From the NCBI GenBank assembly GCA_963556255.1, contig OY744615.1:47312812-47376811 (forward strand): a stretch of 64,000 nt of DNA, in the 5' to 3' direction. How positions within the stretch are numbered: position 1 is the stretch's first letter; each line of letters starts with the position of its first letter. The DNA comes from Allolobophora icterica. Taxonomy: Eukaryota; Annelida; Clitellata; Crassiclitellata; Lumbricidae. Of the stretch, positions 49,791 through 61,240 are shown piece by piece. The notes under the pieces are model-generated. The model was not told the origin of the DNA. It made no database searches and saw only the letters and a program-made list of their open reading frames with translations. The position numbers and the translations under genes were made by a program.

Positions 49791-50029
49791 CTACCACTTA
49801 ACGAGACACTGGAATAGTATCGTAGTTTCTGTTGATTACAGATTTTTCAAGGCCGTTGGAGTCGTCTGTTCTGCGGGAATTACCATCCAGCGCGAGGCAA
49901 ACCTATTTATAGCGATATTAAAATACTAAAGAAGGTGTCGAAACAATGTCTATGTTATAGGATTATAAGTCAGGCTGAGATATCAACATTGATCTCTCTC
50001 TCCTTTACCAGGATAGGATGTGTGTCTTG
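49791..50029. other. module debris
   Basis: CAAGGCCGTTGGAGTCGTC (49849) and a module TATTTATAGCGATATT ... AAGAAGGTGTCG (49908-49940). Confidence 0.45.
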
Positions 50030-50250
50030 CTATTACCAGTTTTCGGCCGCTTGAGATGTTTTATGTCGGGTGATCTGGGATGGCGTTAGATTACAAAGCT
50101 CTGATTATATTCCAGATTCCATTTGTGGCTAACTATGGTCGTTGACGTCGAACTTAATCTACGTTATTTTATGTTCCGTTAGTTGCTGTTCAACGACACT
50201 GTGCAATAACAAAGATAACGATAACGATGATGATGATGATTATGATTATT

Positions 50251-50341
<91 letters not shown>

Positions 50342-50500
50342 GTCGCTTTGTAAAGCGCAAGATATGGTAACTAAATGCATCCGAACAATGATTTCCGACC
50401 CTGGAAATAAAATTTTTATATGATTGAGCATTGAATGCTCTGCCCAGGTTGTAATTCGCAGCAGAACGCAGCGTCACCCTCCTACTTTATCCACACTTGG
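50030..50500 (-). repeat. inverted copy of the 13.8-15.45 kb unit
   Basis: On the minus strand it runs GTGGATAAAGTAGGAGGGTG, CTGCGTTCTGCTGCGAATT, TCATTGAATGCTC-like sequence, ACCATATCTTGCGCTTTAC, a (GAT)n tract, then GTGTCGTTGAACAGC and AAGTTCGACGTCAACGACC. It lacks both the hAT element and the SINE1 found in the other copy. Confidence 0.8.
50222..50340. repeat. (ATC)n microsatellite
   Basis: About 38 ATC units, orthologous in position to the GAT tract at 14707. Histidine- and methionine-run frames are artefacts. Confidence 0.96.
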
Positions 50501-50559
50501 GACTGACATCATAAGAAAACGCTATAGTGGTAGAGTTAACTTTTGTGGTAATTTCCCGT

Positions 50560-50796
50560 GTTTGCGGCTGTTGACGTCACCCACCTCCTTTTTCCAGGCT
50601 TGGGACTGGCACTTCCTGGAGTTTATGGCGCGAACGGGTAGCGCCGAAGTTCAAGTAAGGGAGTTTAATTAGCTACATTCGGTATGTCATGAAATAATGT
50701 AGCAAGGTTTGCTCTCTACTGATTCTTGTATATAGGACCAGTAGAATATTTTTAGAAAGTGTTTAAGGGAGTACTGGTTTAATTTAATGCCATCTT
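50560..50796 (-). repeat. inverted-duplication arm 2, distal part
   Basis: Minus strand: GGTCCTATATACAAGAATC, CATTATTTCATGACATACCG, GGCGCTACCCGTTCGCGCC and GTGCCAGTCCCAAGCCTGG, continuing into GGTGGGTGACGTCAAC where arm 1 is cut by the 922-bp element. Confidence 0.8.
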
Positions 50797-51100
<304 letters not shown>

Positions 51101-51407
51101 CTATCTTACTTTCGAGCAACTCTGCCAGAAAGCTGATTGTAACCTTTTATCAGCCATCATAACTAACCCAACACATGTTCTGCATCAGTTATTACCTCCA
51201 GAGAAAGCTGTTGAATAGGCCTACTCACTGCGCCCAAGGGCACACAATAGAATAATACCTAAATTATATGCCGACTCTTTAGCTCGTAAGACCTTTGTCA
51301 TTCGAATGTCATATGCTTAAATTAATTTTGTGAACTATGTACACCAAAATGCGGTTAGCAGTTGATTTTGAATAAAGGATATACTTACTTACTCACTTAC
51401 TTACGAC
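51101..51407 (+). pseudogene. LINE 3' end inside the TCAA array
   Basis: Plus frame LTFEQLCQKADCNLLSAI, NPTHVLHQLLPPEK, then after one stop YSLRPRAHNRIIPKL and FVIRMSYA. This is the C-terminus of a LINE protein family (H.LLPP....YNLR.R.H). The end is TTTTGAATAAAGGATATAC and TTAC repeats. Flanked on both sides by TCAA repeats. Confidence 0.65.
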
Positions 51408-51454
51408 CAATCAATCAATCAATCAATCAATCAATATTCGTTCATTGCAAAAAT

Positions 51455-52637
51455 TCCTGTCGACACAAACGCGACAGGATTACACAGTTTTTGAAGAAAG
51501 AGAGACATTAGTTGCAAATGAAAATAAATCAGATTACAGTCAATTAGAGAGCTTAAACATAATGGGGTTTAAAATAAGGTATACATATAAAAGAAAACAG
51601 TATATTGCCTAAGTGAAACAAATACTGGTATAATATCTCGCATTATTTGTGTCATATACCTGAAATGTAGCGGTTTGCTTATATTGCTCCTTAATTTTTC
51701 CATGCCACTAGATTTCGTTATATTAAAACAATAGTCACTTACACACCTTTTTATAATTTACACTGTTTCTATAAGAATAAGTGGCAGCAAACCTTGTTAA
51801 CTTGGTGGTATTTTTCTGTTAACTGCGCCTCAAGTTATCGCTCCCGTATATTGAATCGTATCGTACTTGGAGATTTGTATAGCGCGGCTCAGCAGAGCTC
51901 CCAGTGCGAAACCTCGGAGAGAGAAACGGTTTTAAGCATGGAAAGGGATGTATAGGAAGAGATCCAGGAAGCTGACCTCGCGATTGACATTCACTGCACT
52001 GGTTGTCCGTTGAACAAGGAATCATTGCATCTTCTGCCCTGTATCAAGTTCACAAAGTAATTTATCGCATTAATTATACTGTATTATATTACAATGGATT
52101 GGATGGGGTTAGCATGCTGGACTGTCAACCGCGAGGTCGGGGTTCATATGCCGGGCAGAAATTTGTATTGAGATTTCTGCTACGCTTGCGCCCATAGCAA
52201 ACTCAGCTAATGAGTACACTGACCATACACTGTCGGTGGAAAGATGAGAAAGCGAGGCAGAGGACCGGCCGCCCGTCTTCATATGCCGCAGTTAAGTAAA
52301 CGAAGACGCTAACACTTCATTTTGTGGTTAGATGGATCCCATATATAGCGGCATCAACACCGTTGACATCGATTGAAAGAAAGGTCGAGTAGGAAATGTC
52401 AGCAACAGGCATTCAACTCGCGAATTTTTACTTTTAATAACAGGGAAAATTTCAAATTTAAAAAGGTGTGTAAGGGACTGCTCCTCTTTTAATCATAGTA
52501 GGACTGTCGGGATTGACTAACTGCTGTTTAACGACACTGTGTCATAACAATGATGATTAGCGTCGTCAACCTCCTTTCTCCAGGCTTGGGACTGGCACTA
52601 CCGCAGATAAGGGTAGCGGAGGAGTTAAAAATGCCAA
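51455..52637 (-). repeat. inverted-duplication arm 2, main part
   Basis: Reverse complement of 27541-28790 plus 29262-29310. It contains the L2-like tail (51860-51910, minus), the intact SINE2 (52090-52380, plus), a module (52447-52475) and a B end (52527-52610). Confidence 0.82.
52080..52390 (+). repeat. SINE2, reference copy
   Basis: Head ATTGGATGGGGTTAGCATGC (A-box region), B-box-like GGTCGGGGTTCATATGCC, body with GAGATTTCTGCTACGCTTGC, CACTGTCGGTGGAAAGATGAG and CGTCTTCATATGCCGCAG. Related copies lie at 55590 and 60925 (plus), and at 4430, 25061, 27780 and 55200 (minus). It is tRNA-like only in its promoter boxes. Confidence 0.65.
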
Positions 52638-53084
52638 TGCAAAGGAAACATTTGGCTATTAGAACCAACTTTTTTATTCTAGTTTGACTTTAATTTTCTG
52701 AGTTTGTTGTAGATTTTGACGAGGATTTCTGGACACTACAGGACTACGCGTTTGCTGATTCTTATATGGCGAATGTCACTCCTAAAAGAGGTGTGTCATT
52801 ATTTTAAACTGTTCTAGTTCTTTGCTGTGGCACAATGCAGCTTAACATCATTAACTGAGCATCGTTATAAAATTATGATCGCTCAATGCCTTTAAAGCAG
52901 TACAACATTAGTATTAGTATTATTTCCAAGGTTGAATGTAGTCCTTTGCCATAAAAGGCTGTTGACGTTAAGTTGAAAGCATATTTTTCAAATAATATAG
53001 TTTTTAAAGTGTTCTTTTTCTTTGAGAATATTTCTTTGTTCATTTGTTCGACAGCCAGATGTATTGTAGTGTAATCGCATATTT
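52638..53084. other. modules, no gene
   Basis: A module at 52762-52800 (TTATATGGCGAATGTCAC, TAAAAGAGGTGTGTC). The stretch 52800-53080 is matched at 54220-54640. Confidence 0.5.
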
Positions 53085-53135
53085 ATATAGCGCCTCTTCT
53101 AGAAAACTCATCAGAGGCGCTCTCGAAGTTACGAT
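53085..53135 (-). repeat. short L2-like LINE tail
   Basis: On plus: TTTATATAGCGCCTCTTC and CAGAGGCGCTCTCG. A copy of the L2 3' end; a matching fragment is at 54637-54665. Confidence 0.6.
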
Positions 53136-53215
53136 GGAAAACCAGGATCGAACAAAATGGTTTTCTGAATAGAAGAAACCGAGAAACTCATGTCGTACCA
53201 GATGAGTGATTTAAG

Positions 53216-53290
53216 TTTAACGACACTGTGTGATAACAAAGATCATTAGCGTCACCCTCCTACTTCATCCAGGGTTGGACTGACACTGCC
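53216..53290 (-). repeat. B-type hairpin 3' end
   Basis: AGTTTAACGACACTGTGTG, AAAGATCATTAGCGTCACCC and GGGTTGGACTGACACTGCC. Confidence 0.65.
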
Positions 53291-54715
53291 TGGCACTAGC
53301 GCACTTGCAGTGGCGGAGTTTCGTTACATCATAATAATAATTGATAACGTTCATTTACCGATGACGTCATGTCAGAGATGATTGGTGTCAGTATAAAACA
53401 CTGTACAGAGATAATATGCTAAGCTGTGGGTTCCAAGACAGGTGTGCCGGCGGCTGGCTAGCCAACCAGAAAGACCGCGTTGGGGTGACTGGAGGTAAGA
53501 TTTTTAAACAATGGGAATTACTATTAAGAGCAGACCTTTCCACACCTTTGTAAACTCTGCACTCACCGCATAAGTAAAAGCAGACGCGCAGTCCTTTCAA
53601 TTGTTTATTGGAGAATTTCTATGACCATTTATTTTCTCCAGCCACATGTATGTGATGTCAGTGCAGCTGGATTGACTGCGCAGATCGAAGATCCAATTTC
53701 CGCGCGCATGTCCAGTTGAGTAGATGGTGAAGGTCAGGACTCTTCCGAAGGAAGTTTAGCACGCTTTCCTGGACGTCACACTCGTCAAAGTTTCCGGACT
53801 CATGGTGACCCCAAGGTTTCAACTGGGCGTTCAACCAGCAGTGACCCAGCCGAAGCCTTTTAGAACACTCTCTTTAGACACCTTTAAAACGGTGGAGACT
53901 GACGCTATATAAACCGAGACGCGCTGGTCGATTGGCTTATATTTTGATTAAAAATTATTGGGCTACACGAACGGTGAGAACTGTTCAAAACAAATTCTGT
54001 CGATGTCTACTGCCTGTTCAGTGTTCATGGACTCCTGCCGGAAGTCAATCATATATATTATATAGCACTACAGTTGTCCAGGCGATAGACAACAAAAGCA
54101 TAAACAAGGTAGAGGCTGCACTCTGTGACAAATATATTATAATATCATATAATATGGTACACGTTCAAAAGTTTAAGTAATATCACGTCAATATATCACG
54201 CCTAAAAGGGGTGTGTAATAATTTTTAACCGTTCTAGTCGTTGCTGTGGCACGCTGCAGCCTAACATCATTAACTTAGTATCGCTCTATGCAGGGTATAC
54301 GCGGGTATGCAGCGTGTACTTACCTCTAGCGACCGCATACTCACCTCACAAAATATTTATACTCACCTGTATTTAGTTTCGGAAAACTAACCGGTAGCGT
54401 AAGCTCACCTATAATTTTACCACTGCAGCCCTGGTTATATGATCGCTCAATACCTTTATGGAGGCATAACATCAGTATTACATGTAGCATTATTAGGTTT
54501 AACGTCGTCATTTGACATGAACGGCCGTTGACGATAATTTGAAAGTATGTTTTTTTCATATGTAGTTTTTAAAGTTAACTTTTCTTTGAGAATCATCCTT
54601 TGTTCATTTATTCGACAGCCAGATGTAATGTAATCATAGATTTATATAGCGCCTCTTCCGAAAAAATGTTTTTGGACCATAAAAAAAACAGTGGGTGGAC
54701 TCCGTAAAAGTGATA
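53291..54715. other. dispersed repeat, no gene
   Basis: Reversed modules at 53540 and 53876, a partial A end near 54000 (TCTGTCGATGTCTACTGCC), a forward module at 54205, and a C end at 54498-54540 (TTTAACGTCGTCATTTGAC, GGCCGTTGACGATAATTTG). No gene recognised. Confidence 0.45.
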
Positions 54716-54739
54716 TACCTTTATTTTAACTTCGCCACT

Positions 54740-54835
54740 GCTCGCACTCTGGCACTGCCAGTCCCAGGCCAGGATAACGGAGGAGGGCGACGCAAAACAT
54801 CTTTGTTATGACATAGTCGTTAAACAACAACTAAC
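54740..54835 (+). repeat. B-type hairpin 3' end
   Basis: GGCACTGCCAGTCCCAGGCC, GAGGGCGACGCAAAACATC, TTTGTTATGACATAGTCG, TTAAACAACAACTAACC. Confidence 0.75.
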
Positions 54836-55585
54836 CATGTCACAGAGGCGGTAAGAATTATGTAAAATACTTACACACCTCTTTTATTGGAGATATTTGC
54901 CCTATAAATAAAAGCTGGGCTTTAGTCATGTATTGGGTTAGGACGTTGTGTTCGCTATATGTAATGCCATCAGAAATGTGAGAACTATTCAGAATAATAC
55001 AATTATGTCGACCTCAACGACCTTTGTCGTCATACGACGCCGTTAAACTCTGCATCCATCCATCCATCTTATACCTCATGCCATTGCAATAGAAATGGGA
55101 AAATCTTCTGAATATGGATTTATTAGTTGCCATAAGATGTCATTAAACTCTATATCCATCAGTCCTTTAAGCTGGTCCCAACAGGAAGCCATGAGTATGG
55201 CGACATAATTTTTCTTAACCTCGGCATATAAGAGCGGATGATCAGTCTTGTTCAATCGATCTTCTCACTGACGGTGTATAAACGATGTACTCATTTAATA
55301 ATGAGGTCGTAAGGGGGGACTGAAAGCGAAACAGAAAAGTCAAATCATTTTCCTGCTAGGCTGGCAGTCCAACACTACAGACCAATGCTCACTATTAGCA
55401 AAGCATCGTGTGGAAGGCGTGAACGAGCGAGTGTGACAATTTGTTTGTTAATCCTATAATATCAATACAATATCAGTATAAATAATATCAATAGCATCAT
55501 AGAATATCAATATCAACGATATCAATAATAACACAAGTAATATCACTGGATTATTTATATAGCACCTATTTCGCATTCACTGTAT
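54836..55585. repeat. module, A ends and minus-strand SINE2
   Basis: A reversed module at 54880-54910, an A end with (ATCC)n tail at 55008-55075 (TCGACCTCAACGACCTTTG, CGCCGTTAAACTCTGC, ATCCATCCATCC), a second at 55130, and a SINE2 body on minus at 55200-55400. Confidence 0.6.
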
Positions 55586-55587
55586 TT

Positions 55588-55900
55588 TATTATGTTATAA
55601 TGGATTGGATGGGTTTAGCGTGCTGGCCTAACAACCGCAAGGCCGGCGGTTCTTATCCCATCCAGAAATTTGTTTCCAGATTTCTGCTCCGCCTGCGCCC
55701 ACTAGCTAACTCAGCTAGTTGGGGGCGCAGTACACTGACCGTACACTGCTGGTGGAAAGATGAGACAGCGAGGGAGAGGACTGGCCGCCCGCCGTCATAT
55801 GCCGAGGTTAAGAAAATGAAGACGCTAATATTTCATTTCTGTGTTTAATGGCATCAAACACAGTTGACGTCGATTGCAGAGGTAGAGCAGGAAGATTCGA
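55588..55900 (+). repeat. SINE2, plus-strand copy
   Basis: ATTGGATGGGTTTAGCGTGC, CCGCAAGGCCGGCGGTTC, AGATTTCTGCTCCGCCTGC, CTGGTGGAAAGATGAGAC and CGTCATATGCCGAGG. Modules follow at 55940 and 55990, as in the 52-kb copy. Confidence 0.65.
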
Positions 55901-56077
55901 AATTCTAGTCGGCGCTTCGCTACTATTACTTATAGAAAGAATAAGATTCTTTAAAAGGTGTGTAAAGGCTGCTCGCCTACTTTAACTTATACGACGAATA
56001 TTTAATTTTAAAAAGGTGTAAGAGATCGCGCCTCTTATTATCATGTTGTAGGACTGCCGGGTTTGATTAACCTCTGT

Positions 56078-56160
56078 TTAACGACACTGTGTCATAATAA
56101 AAATGAATAGCGTCGCCCTCCTCATTTCGGCAATCTTTGGACTGGCAATATACCACAGTT
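56078..56160 (-). repeat. B-type hairpin 3' end
   Basis: CTGTTTAACGACACTGTGTC, AATGAATAGCGTCGCCC and CTTTGGACTGGCAATACC. Confidence 0.65.
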
Positions 56161-57500
56161 AAGGGTTGTGGCGGAGTCAAGAGAGCCGTTGGTTTAAACC
56201 AATGAGGCAGCCGCCTGCGGTGGGTGGTGTAAGGAACCCTCGTTAAGGCACCCGCCAATGGCGGTTGTCTGAGCGCCGATAGCGCCTGTTTGTCTTTTAA
56301 GCACGCCGGGCGATGATGGAGGGACGGAGGGTGGTGTGAGGCGGGTGGTGTGAGGCACCCGCAAGATGTTTGCAGCCGCAAGATGTCGTTAAACAAAGGG
56401 ATCTTTTACTAAGAGCAATTATTTACACACCTTTTTAAAGCTTTTCATTCGTCGTAAAAGTAGCACTAGAACCGCAGACTTTTTAATAGAAGAACCATAG
56501 AAGCCCAAATCCACTCAGCGAACCCCGATATAAAGCCATATGGGCGTGCACATAATGTTAAAGTCAAGACATTTCTCAGCCACTGGGTTCTACAGATTGC
56601 ATTTCAAAACCTCTCAGAAGCGATATGGATATGGCTGTCGAAGGAACCAAGCCACCTCCCACTCCTCAACTTCTTTCGTTGTATTCATACCATGCATCGG
56701 TTGGCTATGGGGCGCAACTGGAGCAAGAACGTTTTCGCATACGCTGCTATCCAAACTCCCCATCTCTCGCTATTGGCTATAGACTAGACATGGAAATGGA
56801 TAAGATCAGTCCGTAATACACCTTCAAAAGCAGACTTCAAACACTTAAAATAGAATACCTCTTTTAAGTATATCACTGATATTATAAATAGCGATTGCAT
56901 AACATTTGCCTATCATTAATTGCTTTTGCCTAAGCTGAAAACATTAGAATATTGGGTTTAATCGACGTAAATGGTCTGAGATGTCGTTAAATCCATACTC
57001 TGGTATGTGCCATCGATCTCATAAATTTAAGCCTACGTCTTTAGTCAACGGCACAACAGCCATAAGTAGTCGTTAGACTCACTAAACGACTATTAAGTAC
57101 TTATGTAGTAACAAACAAGCCGGGTAAATGATGTTTTCTTGAACACCATCTTGCTATAGAAACCATTGTTCTGCTGAATTGATGAGGAATAGGCTTAGGC
57201 CTATCAAATTAATTTCTGTCAGCGACAACGGACTTTGTTGTCATAAGATGTCGTTAAACTCTCGATCCTTATAATATGGTGACCCTTAAATTTTGAGTAA
57301 GGTAAGGTCGACATCAGCGGCCCTGGCAGCCGTAAGATGTCGCTAAACAATGGAAACTACAACTCCGTCAGTGTTAAGAAGCGGACTGCAGATGACAACT
57401 TTTACAACAGTTCAGGTCAAGTAGGTCAGTGGTCTGTGACCTATAGAGGGTCCAATGAACCATGTACCTTCAGGAAATTCTTGGTAGACCTATAGGGGTG
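56161..57500. other. GC-rich patch, SINE2 head and debris
   Basis: 56215-56360 is GC-rich with short inverted repeats (GCCAATGGC; GGCGCTAT-type). It ends in an A-type fragment (CCGCAAGATGTCGTTAAAC). 56690-56790 is a minus-strand SINE2-type head. A ends occur at 57205-57265 and 57300-57350, and a LINE-related block at 57395-57460. No gene. Confidence 0.45.
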
Positions 57501-57654
57501 TCTGCCTTGAAACCATGTCATCTTTCAGGGTAGCCTCCTGTGCTGCACCCTTCCCCTCATGTATATATACGCATGCATCATTGTATGTATGTATATGTAT
57601 ATATTACACTGTGAACACAATGTGTAAACATCTAATGTATAAAATCATGTGTGT

Positions 57655-57705
57655 ATCTCTCTGTCTCTGTCTCTGTCTCTCTGTCTGTCTGTCTTTCTCT
57701 GTAAA
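57655..57705. repeat. CTGT/CTCT tandem repeat
   Basis: Impure TCTGTCTCTGTCTG repeats. Confidence 0.85.
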
Positions 57706-58237
57706 CAAACCTGTCTATATCTGTATGTATAACATAGAAAGGGGGTCAGACACGGTCGTACAGACATACAGAGGCATAGATGGAAAGGGATGGGATCAGA
57801 GAGAAACAGAAAGGTCGACAGAATTAACGAAGACCCAGTCGAAGTCAAAATCTCGGCTGGATTTCGTCGACCAAAGAACATGCGCTACAAAATTTGCGAT
57901 TGCAATTAAATGGCGATCACCTTGTGGCCGCTAGTGCTTCGGGAGCTCCAAAAATTTCTACCTAATTTCTTTGGACATTAAAAGCCAACTGGAAAAATTA
58001 CACTGCCAGCCGCTACGGGGAGGTAAAGGTTTAGACCTCTGGGTACTTCCACGAGTTGATAAGAGCCCCATTGTGGGTAAGTTTCAACCAGGTGCAAGGG
58101 CTAAAATGAAGGGTACCCTCTGTTTTTCCCCACTCAACTGGAGCTCAATAGATAAACGACAAGATGGAAAAGAAATTCCCCACCCGATGCAGTTTGTCAT
58201 TATCCGTCGACAAAGGGGCGTAATGCACTGAGGGGAA
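57706..58237. other. no gene recognised
   Basis: Short open frames on both strands; none carries a motif I recognise. No repeat match within the window. Confidence 0.35.
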
Positions 58238-58360
58238 TGAAATTGTAATTGTAATTGTAATCGAGAATTTATATAGCGCCACTCATAATCAGAGGCGCTC
58301 CCGACCCGGGTCAGTGTCTTCACTGACAAAGAGAAATGTTTTCAGGCGCTTGCGAAACTA
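58238..58360 (-). repeat. short copy of the 34.6-kb L2-like 3' end
   Basis: TTGTAATTGTAATTGTAATC, TTTATATAGCGCCACTCATA, GAGGCGCTCCCGACCC and TCTTCACTGACAAAGAG are nearly identical to 34608-34725. It is 5' truncated to about 120 bp. Confidence 0.85.
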
Positions 58361-59080
58361 TACTCCCTATCGAACGATAATGCGGAAATGTGGGAACATC
58401 TCATCATTGTAAATCACCCCAGGGATCATCTAACAAATACCCTCCAGAAACAGTCAGATAGACAGCATATATAACACAATGCATGTATGTAACAACACAT
58501 TTAGGCTATATAGTACAATTTAGGCCACTTACAATACACACACACGCAATTTCTACTATGTATCTAATATAGTGTATGAAGTTGAGCGTAGAATATACAG
58601 GCTATACATAAATATATAGACACCGAAAACACGAAAAGTCTGTATAGTTGCTCATGAATATTCATGCTCAGAACCGCATTGATTCTATTGCGCCAATGCC
58701 TAATGTACAAGGTATCAACTGATTGCATAACAATTGCCGCATGGATTAGATACACCGTATCCGGTTTCGTTTGGGCCTGTACTTACAGGGATATTTTTTT
58801 TTTTTAAAGGTGTGCAAGAACGGCTCTGATCTGGCTAGGCCCACGCCGTATTCTGCTCAATATCCTGTCCCTTTGGGATCTTATCCTCGAACCGATTTTG
58901 ACCTTACCTGCCTATCGATTTTGTTTTGACTAAGCGCCTGAGAATAAGCTGGTTCCACTGACTCCGCTTTTGGGGTGTTGTAGAAATCTCGATGTTACAA
59001 TTACGATCTTGAAAAAGACAAGAATATTAAATTAAATGCACATTCACGGCTATTATTACCTAAACACCGAAAAATCAGAA
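58361..59080. other. no gene; module and short LINE tail
   Basis: A module at 58800 (TTTTTTTAAAGGTGTGCAAG) and a short LINE tail AATAAGCTGGTTCCACTG ... GATGTTACAATTACG (58946-59010). Confidence 0.45.
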
Positions 59081-59086
59081 ATAAAA

Positions 59087-59150
59087 AATAAATAAATCTT
59101 AACCATGGACTCAGATGAATAAATAAATCTTAACCATGGACTCAGATGAA
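59087..59150. repeat. 31-bp tandem duplication
   Basis: AATAAATAAATCTTAACC plus ATGGACTCAGATG is present twice in a row, next to a B end. Confidence 0.9.
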
Positions 59151-59169
59151 AATATAACTCCGTCACTGT

Positions 59170-59270
59170 TCGTACTCTGACAGTGCCAGTCCCAAGCCTG
59201 AATAAAGGCGGAGGGCGACGCTAATCATCTTTGTTATGACACAGCGTCGTTAAACTGAAACTACTACTAC
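59170..59270 (+). repeat. B-type hairpin 3' end, near consensus
   Basis: CAGTGCCAGTCCCAAGCCTG, GGAGGGCGACGCTAATC, ATCTTTGTTATGACAC, AGCGTCGTTAAACTG and a CTACTACTACTAG tail. The outer 7-bp stem and inner CAT/ATG stem are both perfect. Confidence 0.85.
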
Positions 59271-59600
59271 TAGATGAAGATATTGACATTAAATTTAAAA
59301 CTAGTCTTTGCACACCTTTTTAAAGCATAAAATCATCCTATAAGTAAAAATGTCTCCACAAAATCCTGGGTAATTGCACTTTCTTCCCTTCGATATTCGT
59401 TGTTACACGCTGAGTACGTTTGTCGGTCTGACACCAATCATCTTTGATGACATAATCTAATCTAATCTTATCTAAATAGTTTATGTAGCGCCAACGTCCT
59501 AATGTTCAAGACATCGATCTATGGTCGCTAGGTACTATACAACATTTATGTGCAAGCCAAAATTCGGGGGAGTCTGGTCGAAAGCCAAGAAGGGAGTACG
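59271..59600. other. reversed module, no gene
   Basis: TTTGCACACCTTTTTAAAGC and CCTATAAGTAAAAATG (59303-59350). CACCAATCATCTTTGATGAC follows. Confidence 0.45.
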
Positions 59601-59940
59601 AGAAGACACGGAAACAGCCGAGAAGACACGGAAACAGCCGAGAAGACACGGAAACAGCCGAGAAGACACGGAAACAGCCGAGAAGACACGGAAACAGCCG
59701 AGAAATTACGGAAACAGCCGTGAAGACACGGAAACAGCCGAGAAGACACGGAAACAGCCGAGAAGACACGGAAACAGCCGAGAAGACACGGAAACAGCCG
59801 AGAAGACATGGAAACAGCCGCGAAGACACGGAAACAGCCGAGAAGACACGGAAACAGCCGAGAAGACATGGAAACAGCCGCGAAGACACGGAAACAGCCG
59901 AGAAGACACGAAAACAGCCGAGAAGACACGGAAACAGCCT
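59601..59940. repeat. 20-bp minisatellite, 17 units
   Basis: Unit AGAAGACACGGAAACAGCCG, 17 units in exact register. A three-unit (60-bp) higher-order block, marked by ACATGG and CGCGAAG variants, occurs twice at 59801-59920. One strand almost lacks T, so no stop codon can occur in most frames, and the apparent proteins on both strands are artefacts. Confidence 0.96.
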
Positions 59941-59989
59941 GTTGCTCGCTATCTGGTAATGGTAGCTCTGAATGGTGTCCCTGATTAAA

Positions 59990-60185
59990 CCATCCGACAT
60001 GCCAAATTATTCTGAATTCAACAGGAAGCCAATGCAGCTGATCGAGTAGAGGTAAGGCGCTTGAACGAAAGGATACACGAAGCCTATTGACTTCAAGATT
60101 CCCATCACATTGTTTAGTTGTGTGCTAATGTGCTATACGAAAGGAGATAACTGTGCAAAACAGTTTTTCTTTTCGACGTCTATTT
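59990..60185 (-). pseudogene. LINE C-terminal fragment plus A block
   Basis: TTATTCTGAATTCAACAGG, CCAATGCAGCTGATCGAG, then TTGTTTAGTTGTGTGC and TTTTCTTTTCGACGTC. The same series is at 15.9 and 41.15 kb. Confidence 0.55.
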
Positions 60186-60249
60186 ACACACCTTTATAAA
60201 GCTCTGCATTGGCCCTATAAGTAATTGTAGACGCGCATACTTTTTATTC
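60186..60249. repeat. reversed module
   Basis: TTACACACCTTTATAAAGC and GCCCTATAAGTAATTG. Confidence 0.7.
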
Positions 60250-60780
60250 AAAAACTATCTTTGAGCTTCCTCAGGAGAGTGATGTCTGTCAGAGGTGGGT
60301 GAAGTTGCCATGTTGGTCTCCTACTCTCCTAGAGTATAGACGAGTACAGGGTTTGTCGGCTCCGCGACTTCAATGTTGATATCTGTCGCCTTTACATGGG
60401 ATAGACCCAGAGTCGTGTCTGGCTACTTTCAGCTTTCGTCCGCTTGAGATGGTTTGTGTCGGTTGATCTGGAATGGCCTTGACCTTCATCATGTACTCTA
60501 TCACCTGCTGCTTGTGTCGAAGGTGGAGCGACATCTCTCCGCAGTCGACCTGAAGCTCTCCCCCCCCCGTCGCTATCATCAGAGCCTTATACTCGACCGT
60601 ATCAAGTGTTTTCTTCTGATGCATCATAGCACTGACGTAAGCAATGCAGGCGTGATCGATGACAGAATGAATCAGGACTCGACGCTTCCCCCCCCACCCC
60701 ACCCTCCATGCGATCCTGCAATAGCGCATCAGGTTGACGCGATTCTTGATTGTGTGATTGAACCTTTGACGCTTTAATTA
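60250..60780 (-). pseudogene. I-type LINE ORF2 C-terminal region
   Basis: The minus frame is open for 119 codons: RRVLIHSVIDHACIAYVSAM, LDTVEYKALMIATGGGELQV, DCGEMSLHLRHKQQVIEYMM and KVKAIPDQPTQTISSGRKL. This is the segment between RT and RNase H. The next part (60250-60370) corresponds to the sequence leading into RNase H at 15.6 and 22.5 kb. It is the best-preserved of the three copies. Confidence 0.65.
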
Positions 60781-60924
60781 AAGTTTCAATGGGATAATTA
60801 ATTCAACTTCTATCTTCTCTCGTGAAAGCCACAATGAAACAGCGCTATTGGGAAAAATACGAAATAATAGTTTTAGGGAGATCGTCTGTAAATTATGAAA
60901 AGTATTAAGTAGTTATTAAAGGGG

Positions 60925-61240
60925 TGCTCGATTGTGTAGTGGTCAGCGTGCAGGAGGACTGTCAATCGAGATTCGGTGTTCAAATCCCAATCAGGGCAGG
61001 AAAGTGATTTGAGATTTCTGCGACACCTGCAACCCCTAGCCAAACCAGCTATAATGATTGCACTGACCATAAACAGTCGATTGGAAGATGAGCCGACGAT
61101 GGAGACCTGGCCCATACGCCTTCATATGCCGGGCTAAGAAAATGAAGACGCAAAAGCTTCGTATTCATGGTTGTCTTTGTTGTTAGATGGATCCAATATT
61201 TTAAGGCCACAAAGACCTTTGACGGCGATTACACATAAAG
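60925..61240 (+). repeat. SINE2-related copy with tRNA-like head
   Basis: GTGTAGTGGTCAGCGTGCAGG (A box), ATTCGGTGTTCAAATCCC (B box), GAGATTTCTGCGACACCTGC, CAGTCGATTGGAAGATGAG and CTTCATATGCCGGGCTAAG. The B box here is closest to a real tRNA. Modules follow at 61270-61390. Confidence 0.7.

Noticed and set aside
59601..59940. CRISPR array
   Set aside because: Repeats are directly adjacent without unique spacers, and the context is eukaryotic.
59506..60000. Proteins of 120-160 residues on both strands
   Set aside because: Produced by the 20-bp minisatellite, which lacks stop codons in nearly every frame.
60930..60990. A functional tRNA gene at the SINE2-related head
   Set aside because: The boxes are good, but no paired acceptor stem is visible and the sequence continues into the SINE2 body.
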